From: Eublepharis macularius | Lineage: Eukaryota; Chordata; Lepidosauria; Squamata; Eublepharidae | Assembly: GCF_028583425.1 (NCBI RefSeq) | Contig: NC_072805.1 | Span: 15,882,001 to 15,946,000 of the forward strand | Length of the DNA: 64,000 nucleotides | Direction: 5' to 3' | In this document: in pieces, positions 12,101-62,907 of the stretch | How positions within the stretch are numbered: the first letter of the stretch is position 1 | How the letters are laid out: each line of letters opens with the position of its first letter | Notes under the pieces: generated by a model | Database searches by the model: none | The model's input: the letters and a program-made list of their open reading frames with translations, nothing else | What the model was told of the DNA's origin: nothing | Translations under genes and position numbers: made by a program

Positions 12101-12626
12101 CCTCTTGAGTTAACAGGGCTTGCTCAATGAGGGTAGGGTTGTTACCCCAATTTTGGTTCCAACGATGATTTTTACATTTATCATGGGAAAAAGTAATGCT
12201 TCCAACCGTCCAGTCTATATATGGGTTGTGATCCCACAACCATCTGCTTCCCAAGATTAATGGGTATTTGGCTGTAGTACTAATTACGAACGATCTCGTC
12301 TCCCAATGTTGTCCCATACCTGTGATAACAGGTATTGTTTCGGTAGTGACTGGATTCATATTGGTGCCATTCATTTGTTCAAAAATGACTGGAGTTTCCA
12401 GATCTTTTATTGGGAGTACTAATCCATTCACTAAGGCTGGTGCAATAATGTCTCTAGAGCACCCTGAGTCTATGAGTGCTTGCACACGGATATGTGTTTT
12501 TCTTTCTGGATTGACTAACGTAACTGGTATGAATAGTATGGACCCATGAGGTCTTTCCAGAATTGGAACTGACTGATTTTCGATCTGCCGGTTGGGTCCT
12601 TTTACGACAGATCCATCTCGTTTCCC
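9170..12626 (-). pseudogene. pol: Gypsy pol: protease, RT, RNase H, integrase, chromodomain (broken)
   Basis: The frame opens upstream of the first possible start: it is free of stops from the frameshift site at 12626 down to the TGA at 10332. In order I see a retropepsin-like ALIDSGCS motif (about 12465), reverse transcriptase with YLDD (about 11530), an RNase H with VDASD (about 11070), and an integrase zinc-binding region (about 10400). The integrase core follows, with DFITDLP (about 10238), DRGGQF (about 10050) and a downstream Glu. The last domain is a chromodomain with YLIRWKDF at about 9290. The breaks are a TGA at 10332-10334, a TAG at 9879-9881, and a frameshift in an A/T run near 9425 just before the chromodomain. 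Pol lies in the -1 frame relative to gag. Confidence 0.9.
12540..12626 (-). promoter_or_regulatory. Predicted -1 ribosomal frameshift signal (GGGAAAC plus pseudoknot)
   Basis: On the minus strand the heptamer G GGA AAC (12626-12620) sits in the gag frame five codons before the gag stop (TAA, 12604-12602). Moving back one base at this site enters the pol frame exactly (12626 minus 12485 is 141, a multiple of three), with no stop in between. After a 6-base spacer comes GATCTGTCG (12613-12605), which pairs with CGGCAGATC (12590-12582) as a 9-bp stem with one G-U pair. The 14-base loop contains GGACCC (12599-12594), complementary to GGGTCC at 12545-12540, so a pseudoknot can form. The host gene PEG10, derived from a Sushi-ichi element, is known to use the same heptamer. 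Confidence 0.8.
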
Positions 12627-15010
12627 GAGGCAGGACTTTCGGGGTTTTCCTCACCAATTAGAGCTGTTGAATCATAGTCCATAATTTCTTCTAGCTCTAA
12701 ACCTTTCTCGGGAGGATTTCTGCGGAAGGTCCCTCTGCCTCTTGTCGCTCTTGGAGCGGGTGTTGGGCGGGCTGGCGTGGGCAGAGAGGTGGGGGCTGAA
12801 TGCCTTGGTGGGAACGGATTTCTTTGCACAGGCCGGAATGGACATTGTGCCGCGAAGTGACCACCTTGGCCACACTGTAGACACAATCCTTGTTGCCATC
12901 TAGCATCTCACGCTCCCCTAGTTGCATATCCAGCACCCTTACTCCCTCTCACAAGTACAGATGAGTGCTGGTGCCCAGTGGTTTGTTGCTGTTCGACCAA
13001 GCGTACTTCTTGCATACGATTTTCCACTTCACAAGCTAATTGAATCCACCCTAAAAGCATGGGGGGATTATCTTGCATAAGGGCCCTGTCCAACAGTCTG
13101 GGATTCATGCCCTGTTTGAACAGAATTATTTTGGTGGACTCCTCACACCTTGGACATTTGGCGGCCAGCTGTCGGAATTTTGTAACATAGTCTCTAACCA
13201 ACATGCTGCCTTGTCTAATTGATTGTAATTCTGTTCAGGCTCTACTTTCTTCTAGGGGGTCTTTGTATTGGGCTCAGAGTGCATCTACTAGACCCTGCAA
13301 TGAATTCAGTTCGGGGGGCCCCAATTCATAAAGGGCTACATACCATTCTGCTGCTTTTCCTTGTAGGCGAGTCCCCAAATGTTCGATCTGGCTGGCTTCA
13401 TCTCCGAACAAATGTCCCCAACAATTGAAGAATTGTAAAGCTTGTACTAGGAAAAACCCTAATTTGGAGGGGTTCCTGTCAAAAGTAGCTTCCAACTTTA
13501 CCCACCCCATCGGCAGTTCTTGAGGTCTGGCGACCAGAGCAGGCAGTGAGTAATATTGTATTGGAATTGGAACTTGCCGAGGTCTCCCATCAGGGTACTG
13601 CGGAGGAGGTTGCAGAGGAGGCTGCTGGGGCCTCGGTTGAGGCTGTAGCGGCGGAGGGGGTCCTCTCAGTACAGGCTGTATTGGCGGAGGGGGTCCTCTC
13701 GGTCCCGGCTGCGGTATTGGCCGAGGAGTGGTGCCCCATTGAATTGGTGCCACAAATCTCGGCAGGAACGGCTGCCCTCGCGGCTGGGTTGGTGGCGGTT
13801 GGGGGATTGGCTGTCCTTGCGGCTGAACTGGTGTCGGTGTGAGGACCGGAGCTTCCCCCTGCGGCCACTGTGGTGTACCTCCGGGCTGTGGCGGGGTCTC
13901 TATAGGCTCCTCTCGCGGTTGTTCCCCTCCTCCTCCTCCTTCTTCTTCCTCTTCTTCTTCTTCCGTTTTGTCCGATTTATCCTCAGCTGGCCTCGGCGGT
14001 GGATTTGGTGGTTGTACGGGTTGTTGCTGATCATCTGCTAACAGGAGCTGCTGTTCTTGCAGAGCGGTGCCTGCCCCCGGAATAATCCTCTGTAAATTTG
14101 ACAGACTCTGACCGATGCTCTGTACTCCAGCAGCCCTTTCTTGGTTCCCATCTGATCCTCCGACCACGAGTACGGAGAGCAAATGAACTGCATGGGCCAA
14201 ACTCTCTTCCATACTAGACAGTCTCTCTTCTAGTACCTGTACACGACCTGGGCCCACCACGGTGGCCTCAGTTTCTACAACTTTATGGGGAGGTTCATTA
14301 GAGGCTTGCGTAGTCTCTAAATATTCTGCATAGGACGCGGCTGCCCCAGGCCAATGCCTTATTTCTCCCATGCCTTGGGCCCCGGTACCTTGCTCTTCAT
14401 TCAATCTCCCCGCCAGGATTCCTTTCGCTAATCCTGTGACTGCCGAGATTCCGGCATCTACTGCTATGGTTCGGCTTTGTAATTGTATCCACGTGTGCTC
14501 ATTAGGATCACCTTGTCCCGTCCACGGAATGACTTCAGTATAGTCCCAACTCATCATATCGCAGCGGGACGTTTCCCATGTTTGAGTGCTCTCCGAACCT
14601 CTTCGATCCCACTCCAACTGGTCAGCCTCACGGTTCCAATAATACCAAGGTTGACTACTGGGGTGCTCTGCTATCACGCCCAAGCTCCGTTGGCCTTCCA
14701 TTGGGGGTTGCGAGAACATCATACTCGCTCTCCTTTCCCTCGCATCTTGTGGCCTCGATCCCCACTGCGTCGGTGTCAGCAGGGATATCAGTGGGTCCGC
14801 TGCCGCTGTGGGTCGAGTTTCAGTTCTGGTAGGAGCGAGGGTGTATATCGTAGTAACGGAAGATCCTGTTCCCCTTTGAACAGGTCCTTGAAGTTCCAGT
14901 CCTTCCGAACCGGGGGAGGCATAAGGATCAAACAAAGGGTCCCTGTCAGAAGCGGCTTTGGCATCCGTCTGCCCCGGCTTAGGCATTGGAACAGATGTGA
15001 TTCGTAACAA
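12602..15010 (-). pseudogene. gag: Gypsy gag with zinc knuckle, three in-frame TGA codons
   Basis: A single reading frame runs from about 15010 to the TAA at 12602. It holds a long proline-, glutamine- and glycine-rich middle (about 13570-13900), an acidic Glu run beside a Gly run (about 13925-13970), a capsid-like region (KLGFFLVQ to EWYVALY, about 13480-13340), and a CX2CX4HX4C zinc knuckle (CLQCGQGGHFAAQC, about 12886-12845). The frame is broken only by TGA codons at 13274-13276, about 13230 and 12908-12910. The third interrupts the stretch just before the knuckle. The first ATG is probably the one near 14986. A TTG at 15010 lies closer to the LTR but is a poor start. Confidence 0.85.
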
Positions 15011-15012
15011 AA

Positions 15013-15427
15013 TGTCAGATCTGTGGCTAAATAATAGTTGTAATCCAGACTACCTTCTGCAATCAGACAAGAGTCCGTTGTTTTCAAAAGATTTACTGAA
15101 AAAGGCAACCATTATAGTCCACTGGCCCAGATGCAATATCTGAGCTGGTACACGTGTATTGTTACGAATGATAGGCAAAGAACAAGGTACAGAGTATCAA
15201 ACCCCAAAAGGCCCAGCCTCCCCCTATAGTTCTCAAAACAAGCCGCTTGAAGCTGAGAAAGTGAAAGTTTCCCAAGGCTGGAAAAGCTGAAGTCAAAACA
15301 TTCTTCTTCTGTGAGATAACTGCGAGGGAGCGTCTTGGCACCTGTGAAAGAAGCACTCAGAATACTAAAAGAATTAAAATGGAGTTTCTTTGGTTATAAC
15401 ATTAAGGAAAGCATTCTGAACCTGACA
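15013..15427 (-). repeat. 5' LTR of the gypsy element (right)
   Basis: The 415-bp LTR has TGTCAG/CTGACA termini. It is near-identical to 8744-9157 and is followed by CACTA, the right half of the 5-bp target duplication. Confidence 0.9.
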
Positions 15428-15560
15428 CACTACATGTGATAAAAAGTTGCATCCTATTCTGACATATCCAACATTTTTTATTTTTATTAATTTTTGCAAT
15501 ATCTTTGGGCATAATATTACAATCTAAAACCATTTTATATTAATTCTCCCATCTCCTCAG
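15428..15560 (-). mobile_element. L1 ORF2 3' fragment, right part
   Basis: On the minus strand this reads into the L1 C-terminal Cys/His motif (TTTATCACATGTAGTG corresponds to the FYHM(W) stretch). The frame resumes at 8743 on the other side of the gypsy element. Confidence 0.65.
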
Positions 15561-15804
15561 CTATTTTGAAAAACCTCTCACTCCATGTTGGGCACCAATC
15601 TCCAGATGGAGACCAGAGTTTTCCCAAAATTACAACTGCTGTCCAGACTACAGAGATCTGCATGGAATAGCCTTCCTGGTGAGGTCAGGATAAGGCTCCC
15701 ACTCCCCAGGCTTTCTACAAACTATGTAAAACCAAATCATTCAAGAGGGTTTTCCTATGCAGATAATAGGGCTGTATTGTAACAGAACGGTTGAGGAAGA
15801 TAAT

Positions 15805-16055
15805 CTAGTAATAACAACGTTCAATTTATATACCGCCCTTCAAGACAACTTAACACCCACTCACAGCGGTTTACAAAGTATGTTATTGTAATCCTCACGA
15901 CAATCACCCTGTGAGGTGGGTGGGGCTGAGAGAGCTCTAAGAGAGCTGTGGCTGACCCAAGGTCACCCAGCTGGCTTGAAGCGGAGGAGTGGGGAATCAA
16001 ACCCGGCTCTCCAAATTAGAGTCTTGCTGCTCTTAACCATTACACCGAAGGGTTA
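15805..16055 (-). repeat. tRNA-derived SINE, minus
   Basis: Read on the minus strand it has a tRNA-like head (GTGTAATGGTTAAGAGCAGC, then CGGGTTTGATTCCCCACTCC as a B-box region), a body with CAGCCCCACCCACCTCACAG, and a tail GGCGGTATATAAATTGAACG. This is the common squamate SINE layout. Related copies lie at 28060-28295 and 43180-43420. Confidence 0.75.
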
Positions 16056-16059
16056 GGGA

Positions 16060-19000
16060 GTCTGTCATCTATACTACTGAATGTAGTTTGTGCTGTCTAT
16101 TGCTATAACTAGGATCCTACTATGCAATTTTTACATTGTTTAATGCATCATATTAATACCTTTGCTTTGCTTCAGTTCTGTTTGCAGATTTCTGGTTTGC
16201 TTCAGATTCCAAACCCTATTGCGTTGTTCATTGGATGACACATCCTGTGGATTGTAGCAACTTTAGCTGCAGCCTGCCCGTACTGCCCACTGTTCTCATT
16301 TCCTCCACCCACCCCAGGGAGCCACTATTGGCTTCACTGTGGACACAGTACTTCAGTGGTCACATGAGACAGTTCCGATATTGACTCCCGTACGGCAATG
16401 CAGAGAAGGATGCAGCCAGTTCTGCCCATGCGGCCTGTGTTAAGTGTGAAATGGCCGTTATAATACACTGTTTTTCTTCTCTGTGAGCCCGAGGCGGCTG
16501 ACCCAGTGGGCGGGCTGAGTGGTCTTCTTGTTGACCCCCTCAGCTTCTAGTTCTTCAGATGTGGACTTAGATTTCCTCAGGACAGAAAAGGGACAGTTCC
16601 TACACCTAACAGATGATTTAGGATACCGCTGTATCCAAATAGATATGGAGAGTGCTAGAAAACTGTCCCAGACTTTCAAAACATTTGTATTATGATTGAG
16701 GTCATCTTTCAGTGTAAGTCCTATTTGAGGCAATAAATTGACTTCCGGAGAAGTACATGAATCCCTCCCAAGCAACAGAGGATCATGGTTTTCCATCATA
16801 TCAATGATCAATTTGATTTCATTAGAACTTTTACAGTAGTGTGCCTTAGGTCTGGCTTGATAACTGACCCCCAAAATACTAGTGTGACTAGCATACCTGC
16901 CTTTTGTGTTCCCCCCCTTTGTGTTTGTTGTTTGCATTAATGCTCTACTGTCCAATTTTAAATGTATTTTATCTTATTACTGTGGTTTTATATTTTTATA
17001 CATGTTGTTAACTGCTCTGAGCCCACTTGTGGGGAGAACAGACTATAAACGTAATAAAATAAAAATGAAAGAAAAGAGACCTGTAGGCTTTCATGTCTCT
17101 GCTCCCAAGTAGGACCTGGTGTTCTACTGGGATTACAGCTGAACTCCAGACTACGGAGATCAGCACCTCTCTGATGAAAATGGTCGCTCTGGAGGGCAGA
17201 CTCTAAGGGATACTGTAGAACCTAGGAGAAACAGAAGTCTGAGTGTGATATCACATGCCTGCTGAGCTCCTTCTCTTCCCCACACCCCACCTTTCAAGGA
17301 ATCACTCCCAATTTCTAGGAGTTTCCCAAGTCACGCTAGTGACCCTAGAGTTGCACCATACATTACAATGATCCACCCCCCACACACCATTAGAATGGTC
17401 CTCTCTAAAGGCTGCAGAATGGACACAGAGAACATGGCCATGCCTGTGACCTTTTCCAGCATCGTACCTTTTCCCATTGATCCATGCACACTGACTACAG
17501 GGGATTTAGAAGGGTGTCACTCTGTTTAGGATTGAGCTGGTATCCCAGAACATGTGTGCGTATTTCTGCATCTATTGCAAACCTCGCTTTGGTCCCGCAA
17601 AGCACAGAATGTGCAGTGAAAATTTCCCTGAACGCTGGCATTGCTTTTGCTGGCAGCCAGGGGGGAAATTTTTTACTGTTGCTCAATTGCATGCCATGTT
17701 GTTTCTGCCAACAAAATTTTAACCTGGGTACTCACAATAGCTTTTGCTCTGCAAATATCCAGAGCTGCGTGCCAGGGTGAGAGCAGGGTTTTCCAGAAGT
17801 GTTTCCACCCCCTTCCCCTTTAGTACGTTGTACTAAAGGCAATCTTGTCCCTTAGCAAAACATCCTCATAGAGGCCAAACTTGCGATACTTTCCTTTTCC
17901 GCTCAGCAATATGACAAAATTGTATCATTGTATTTCAGCCATGAGAGCTGGTTTCTCTCAGACGCAGTGCTCTTCCTGGGCTTAGGGTGGGCCGGCCTTA
18001 AAGGCTATTAAAGCTTCTACCTGGATTATGTCGATAGGCCTGCAAACACCCCATGCATGTAATAGGTTATATCATACATTTCTCAGCCAGGTTTAAAGCC
18101 TCCCTCTCTCTTATAAGTGTGACTTATAAGTGCAACTCCAACATGACTCCCCTCTAGGCTTGCTTTTGAGTAAATACTGTAACTGTACCAAGGTGAGGGA
18201 GAGAATAAGAACAATGCTATTTAAGAGCAGTGCTAAGAGCCCCAAAGACTGCTGTTCGTAGCTTTCTTCAAATGGAAACCTTGAGGTGTTTCAGACTGTT
18301 TAGATTGCCATGAGAACAAGACAGACTTCAAGATACCCTGGGATGAAGATGTAAACACGGAGTCTCTTCCTTTAAAAATATAAAGACCAGAAGTTTGTCA
18401 CACCTCTCTCCAGTTCTAGCCTGCCACCATCTACTGCACGGCGGCCACTTAACTCTGTAATGGATTGCGTTCACTGTAATTTGTGGCACTTGAGCCAAAA
18501 TTAAGGTAAAGTTTTGGTTGGGTACTTTCCATTTTTTAAACTGTTCACCAAACTTGACTTAAAAAAATCTTCAGTATGGATTTTAATGGGTTAATCAAAT
18601 CTGCAGCCACTTACAAATGAAGACAAATAACAGCTCTGCAGGCCGGAAACTGCATTTTTAGACGATCTGCACATGTAAGATTGTATGTTTCCCCAGAAAG
18701 GCAAGTAACAGCACCCGAGGGCTGCTTCAGATTGGAGAAACAGTATGAAGGGGAACATTTAAACTCTTTCCCCTCTGAATTGGGTCCCCACATGCCTAAT
18801 TTTTGGAGGAGGGAAAAAGTTGTGAGCTACAACCACTAAAATCCATCTTCTGTTTGAGAAGGTATCTCCTACCATTCCTGTTTAAAACAACTTTAAAACC
18901 TCTAAGCTGCTTGTTTCATCCCAGGCACCTTGCAAAACCATCTCCATTCATTGATTTAACAGTGCAATCCTAAGAAGAGTAAAATATTACAGCCCCGATT

Positions 19001-19255
19001 TCAGTTCTTAAGATTCACCAACAGCATTCATAGTAATCTCCACCTAGTAGCTGAAATCCTTGACAGCACTTCCTAAATGCTGAATCAAGAGTCACACGAA
19101 ATTTCTGGTTGATAAAGACTGGTTGATAGCAGTCAAAGCCTCTGATTTTTCCCTCCCTTCACGGCTAAGACACACTTTGACAAATACAGTTTTCAGTTAT
19201 CATTTAAGTATTTGATGTCTCAAGACAATAGCAAACCAGCAAATCACATTGCCAG
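16060..19255. other. Intergenic and 3' flank of the CES2-like gene
   Basis: No second gene was recognised. A LINE-type 3' end lies at about 16900-17075 (plus; GAGCCCACTTGTGGGGAGAA, then an A-rich tail). Decayed MITE sequence lies at about 17100-17340. A minus-strand ATTAAA near 18587 could be a poly(A) signal about 670 bases after the esterase stop codon, but nothing confirms it. Confidence 0.45.
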
Positions 19256-60758
<41,503 letters not shown>

Positions 60759-60788
60759 CTTTGCCTCTGGCGAAATGCTTGCTTCTCT

Positions 60789-60797
60789 CTTTTAAAC
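60789..60797 (-). promoter_or_regulatory. Possible TATA-like box of the right CES2-like gene
   Basis: GTTTAAAAG on the minus strand lies about 31 bases upstream of the ATG, at the same place as CTTTAAAAG in the left copy. It is weak by sequence. Conservation is only what the recent duplication would give. Confidence 0.35.
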
Positions 60798-60952
60798 AGT
60801 CCAAAGATCTCCGTTTAAGGGTGTGTATCTACGGGAACTCCAAAGGGAAACAAGCGCCTGGAGGAGGAGGCCCAATTTCTCCCCACTCCCTAAGGCAACG
60901 AACCAGTTTGGAAGTGGTCCAGCTGGCCTCTGACTAACCCCAGAATAACTGA

Positions 60953-61076
60953 CAGCCGAGCTATAAGTGATGAATTACACTTGCATGGCAAGTGAACAGA
61001 CTCACATGTATTCCTCCCTGTTCGCTTGCCGTTCCCTTGTGCCCCACTTGATCAATTCGTCACTTGTAGCTTGGCT
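60953..61076. mobile_element. 124-bp palindromic MITE with CTGA duplication
   Basis: CTGA flanks both ends (60949-60952 and 61077-61080). The paralogous site at 1968-1971 has one CTGA and no insert. The termini CAGCCGAGCTATAAGTGA and, inverted, AGCCAAGCTACAAGTGA pair, and the interior is the same as in the MITE at 38731-42120. Confidence 0.85.
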
Positions 61077-61881
61077 CTGAGCAAGAGTTCACAAACTTTG
61101 ATGTACTTCCAAGGCTGGACAGAGGAAAAATAGGTATGTATATCTGACATACAACAGAGTTCAAGCGTGGCTTGTGCTACCAGAGAAACACTAAAACATT
61201 GGTTGGAGAGTATAAATTCTTTGACAGCCCAGAGCACTGAGGGTATAACAACCCATAAATATAGTTACTTCTTGGAAGAGATGTGACAACCCAGTCTGTG
61301 TAAAGTTCACATGGCTTTTCTGAAAAAGCTGCTCTACAAAGGCCCAGAAAAATAGCCCCAAAAGATGGCTGACAGCTGTTGTACTGTAGAGGCTAAGAGA
61401 TGCAACTGCTAATCTGGAAATCCTTGGAGTTGAATCTGTGCCACCATGAAGAAAATGAATCGGAATGCTATTTCCCTAGAGGTGTGATGCCACAGAAATA
61501 TTAAAACTGTTTGAAAATGATATATTTCCTGACAATCCAAAACACAGTTAGATATGGTTACTGCTTATCCCTACCCATGGTCATTCTTGCAACACTGCCA
61601 CCTTTACCCAACCTAAAGTTTCCCACTCCCTCAAATGAGCCCACCCATTCTTCTCTGATACTCCTTATGCCCAAGCTCCCTGGTGGGACATCTGTGAGGC
61701 ACTACTTCTCTTCGTTTCTTTCTTCAACACCCAACTCCATTGAAATTCTGCCCTACCTGATTAGTCCTTGCCCAAGTGGCAGAGTCAAACCTCACGTAGC
61801 AGTGCTCACTAGATTCATCCTGCAACACACTATCCCTTCTTCCTTCCCCTCTGATGCATCCCTCAATGGCTATTACCAGAT

Positions 61882-62330
61882 GTCATGCCTCAGGTGTGGT
61901 GAGCCACCTTACGCTGCCACCGCTCTGTGATTTAGGGTCCCTTGGGAAGGCCCAGAGTACCCTCCCAACCCTTCTGACCTCCGTAGCTTGGCCAATAAAC
62001 AGGCGTGAGGACCCAGCAGAGTAACAACAAACAAAAGGGTTTATTTACAAGGAGGTCAGTTAATATCAAACAAACAAGCAAGCAAGCAAGCAAGGTGCAT
62101 TAGCAACAATAGATGGGTGAAAGTAAAATAAACAAAAGGCCCTAGTGTGACTGAACTCCCTGCCCCTCTGTCTGCCAGGCCTGTCTTCTCACCCTGAGCA
62201 ACAAAGGGAGTTCCACCGGTACTGAAGACAAAACTCGCTAACACACGCTAACATAAATGACTGGACATTTACAAACTTGTCCGTCTTATTAAACTTAAAA
62301 AAAAAATTGGCAACAGCCCCCCGCCCGCCC
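61882..62330 (-). mobile_element. Partial LTR-like sequence, minus
   Basis: The left end begins TGTCATGCCTCAGG, which on the minus strand gives an LTR end (GCATGACA). A minus-strand AATAAACCCT lies at about 62036-62045. A (CAAG)n run lies at about 62070-62092. No matching second LTR is in the window. The call is tentative. Confidence 0.45.
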
Positions 62331-62344
62331 CTATTCATCGTGGG

Positions 62345-62907
62345 CTTAGACCTAAGTCTTCGTTTTGCCCCTTGATCACAGACCCCATGATCGAGGCATT
62401 TGAAAAGGTAGTATTAAGGGATATTAGCAAACTGGAAGGGGCACGACATTTCAAAAGACACAATCTTGATAAGCAGGAATGGGCTGCTCTTTCTGCTTTA
62501 AAAAATGACCCCAACATTATTATTAAAGCGGCCGACAAGGGAGGGGGTATAGTCATACAAGACGTGCACCATTATGTGCAAGAAGTGGAGAGACAACTGG
62601 GCGTGGAGACGGACTATAGACCCATCCCAATAATCCTTTAGCACAGGTAAAACGAGTAATTAAGATCGTCCTGGATGAAGGACTTATGTCCAATGAAATA
62701 GACAAAAAGACACACGATGCTCTAATTAATGATCAGCCCAGGACTCCCGTCTTTTATACCCTCCCCAAAATACATAAGGGGGGGGCTTCCACCCCCTGGC
62801 CGCCCTATCGTTTCCAGCTCCAACTCTGTTTTGGAGCCGTTGTCGGTATTCTTAGACTCCTTCCTGTAACTGCTGGTTGTTAAAACAAAAAGTTACCTCA
62901 AGGACAC
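62345..62907 (+). mobile_element. Penelope-like reverse transcriptase fragment
   Basis: In three frame-shifted pieces it encodes LRDISKLEGA, NIIIKAADKGGGIVIQDVHH, TPVFYTLPKIHKG, PPPGRPIVSSSNSVLEPLSV and KTKSYLKD. These are the N-terminal RT motifs of Neptune-type Penelope-like elements. Frameshifts lie near 62625 and in the G run near 62780, and a TAA near 62868. It stops at about 62907, where gypsy sequence starts. Confidence 0.75.

Larger units (their letters stand above)
8744..15427 (-). mobile_element. Chromodomain Ty3/gypsy (Sushi-ichi-like) LTR retrotransposon
   Basis: This is a structurally complete 6.7-kb element in minus orientation. The LTRs are 8744-9157 and 15013-15427, each starting TGTCAG and ending CTGACA, and the element is flanked on both sides by CACTA (8739-8743 and 15428-15432). 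Minus-strand order is gag with a zinc knuckle, then protease, RT, RNase H, integrase and a C-terminal chromodomain. This order with a chromodomain defines chromoviruses, and the vertebrate members are Sushi-ichi-like. A polypurine tract (AGAGGGGGCAGAAA) abuts the left (3') LTR. The sequence after the 5' LTR does not begin with the usual TGG, so the primer type is unclear. Three TGA codons in gag, a TGA and a TAG in pol, and one frameshift make it inactive. Confidence 0.93.

Noticed and set aside
13546-14041. Plus-strand open frames of about 100 codons opposite gag
   Set aside because: They lie antisense to the proline/glutamine-rich gag region, and their composition follows from that bias.
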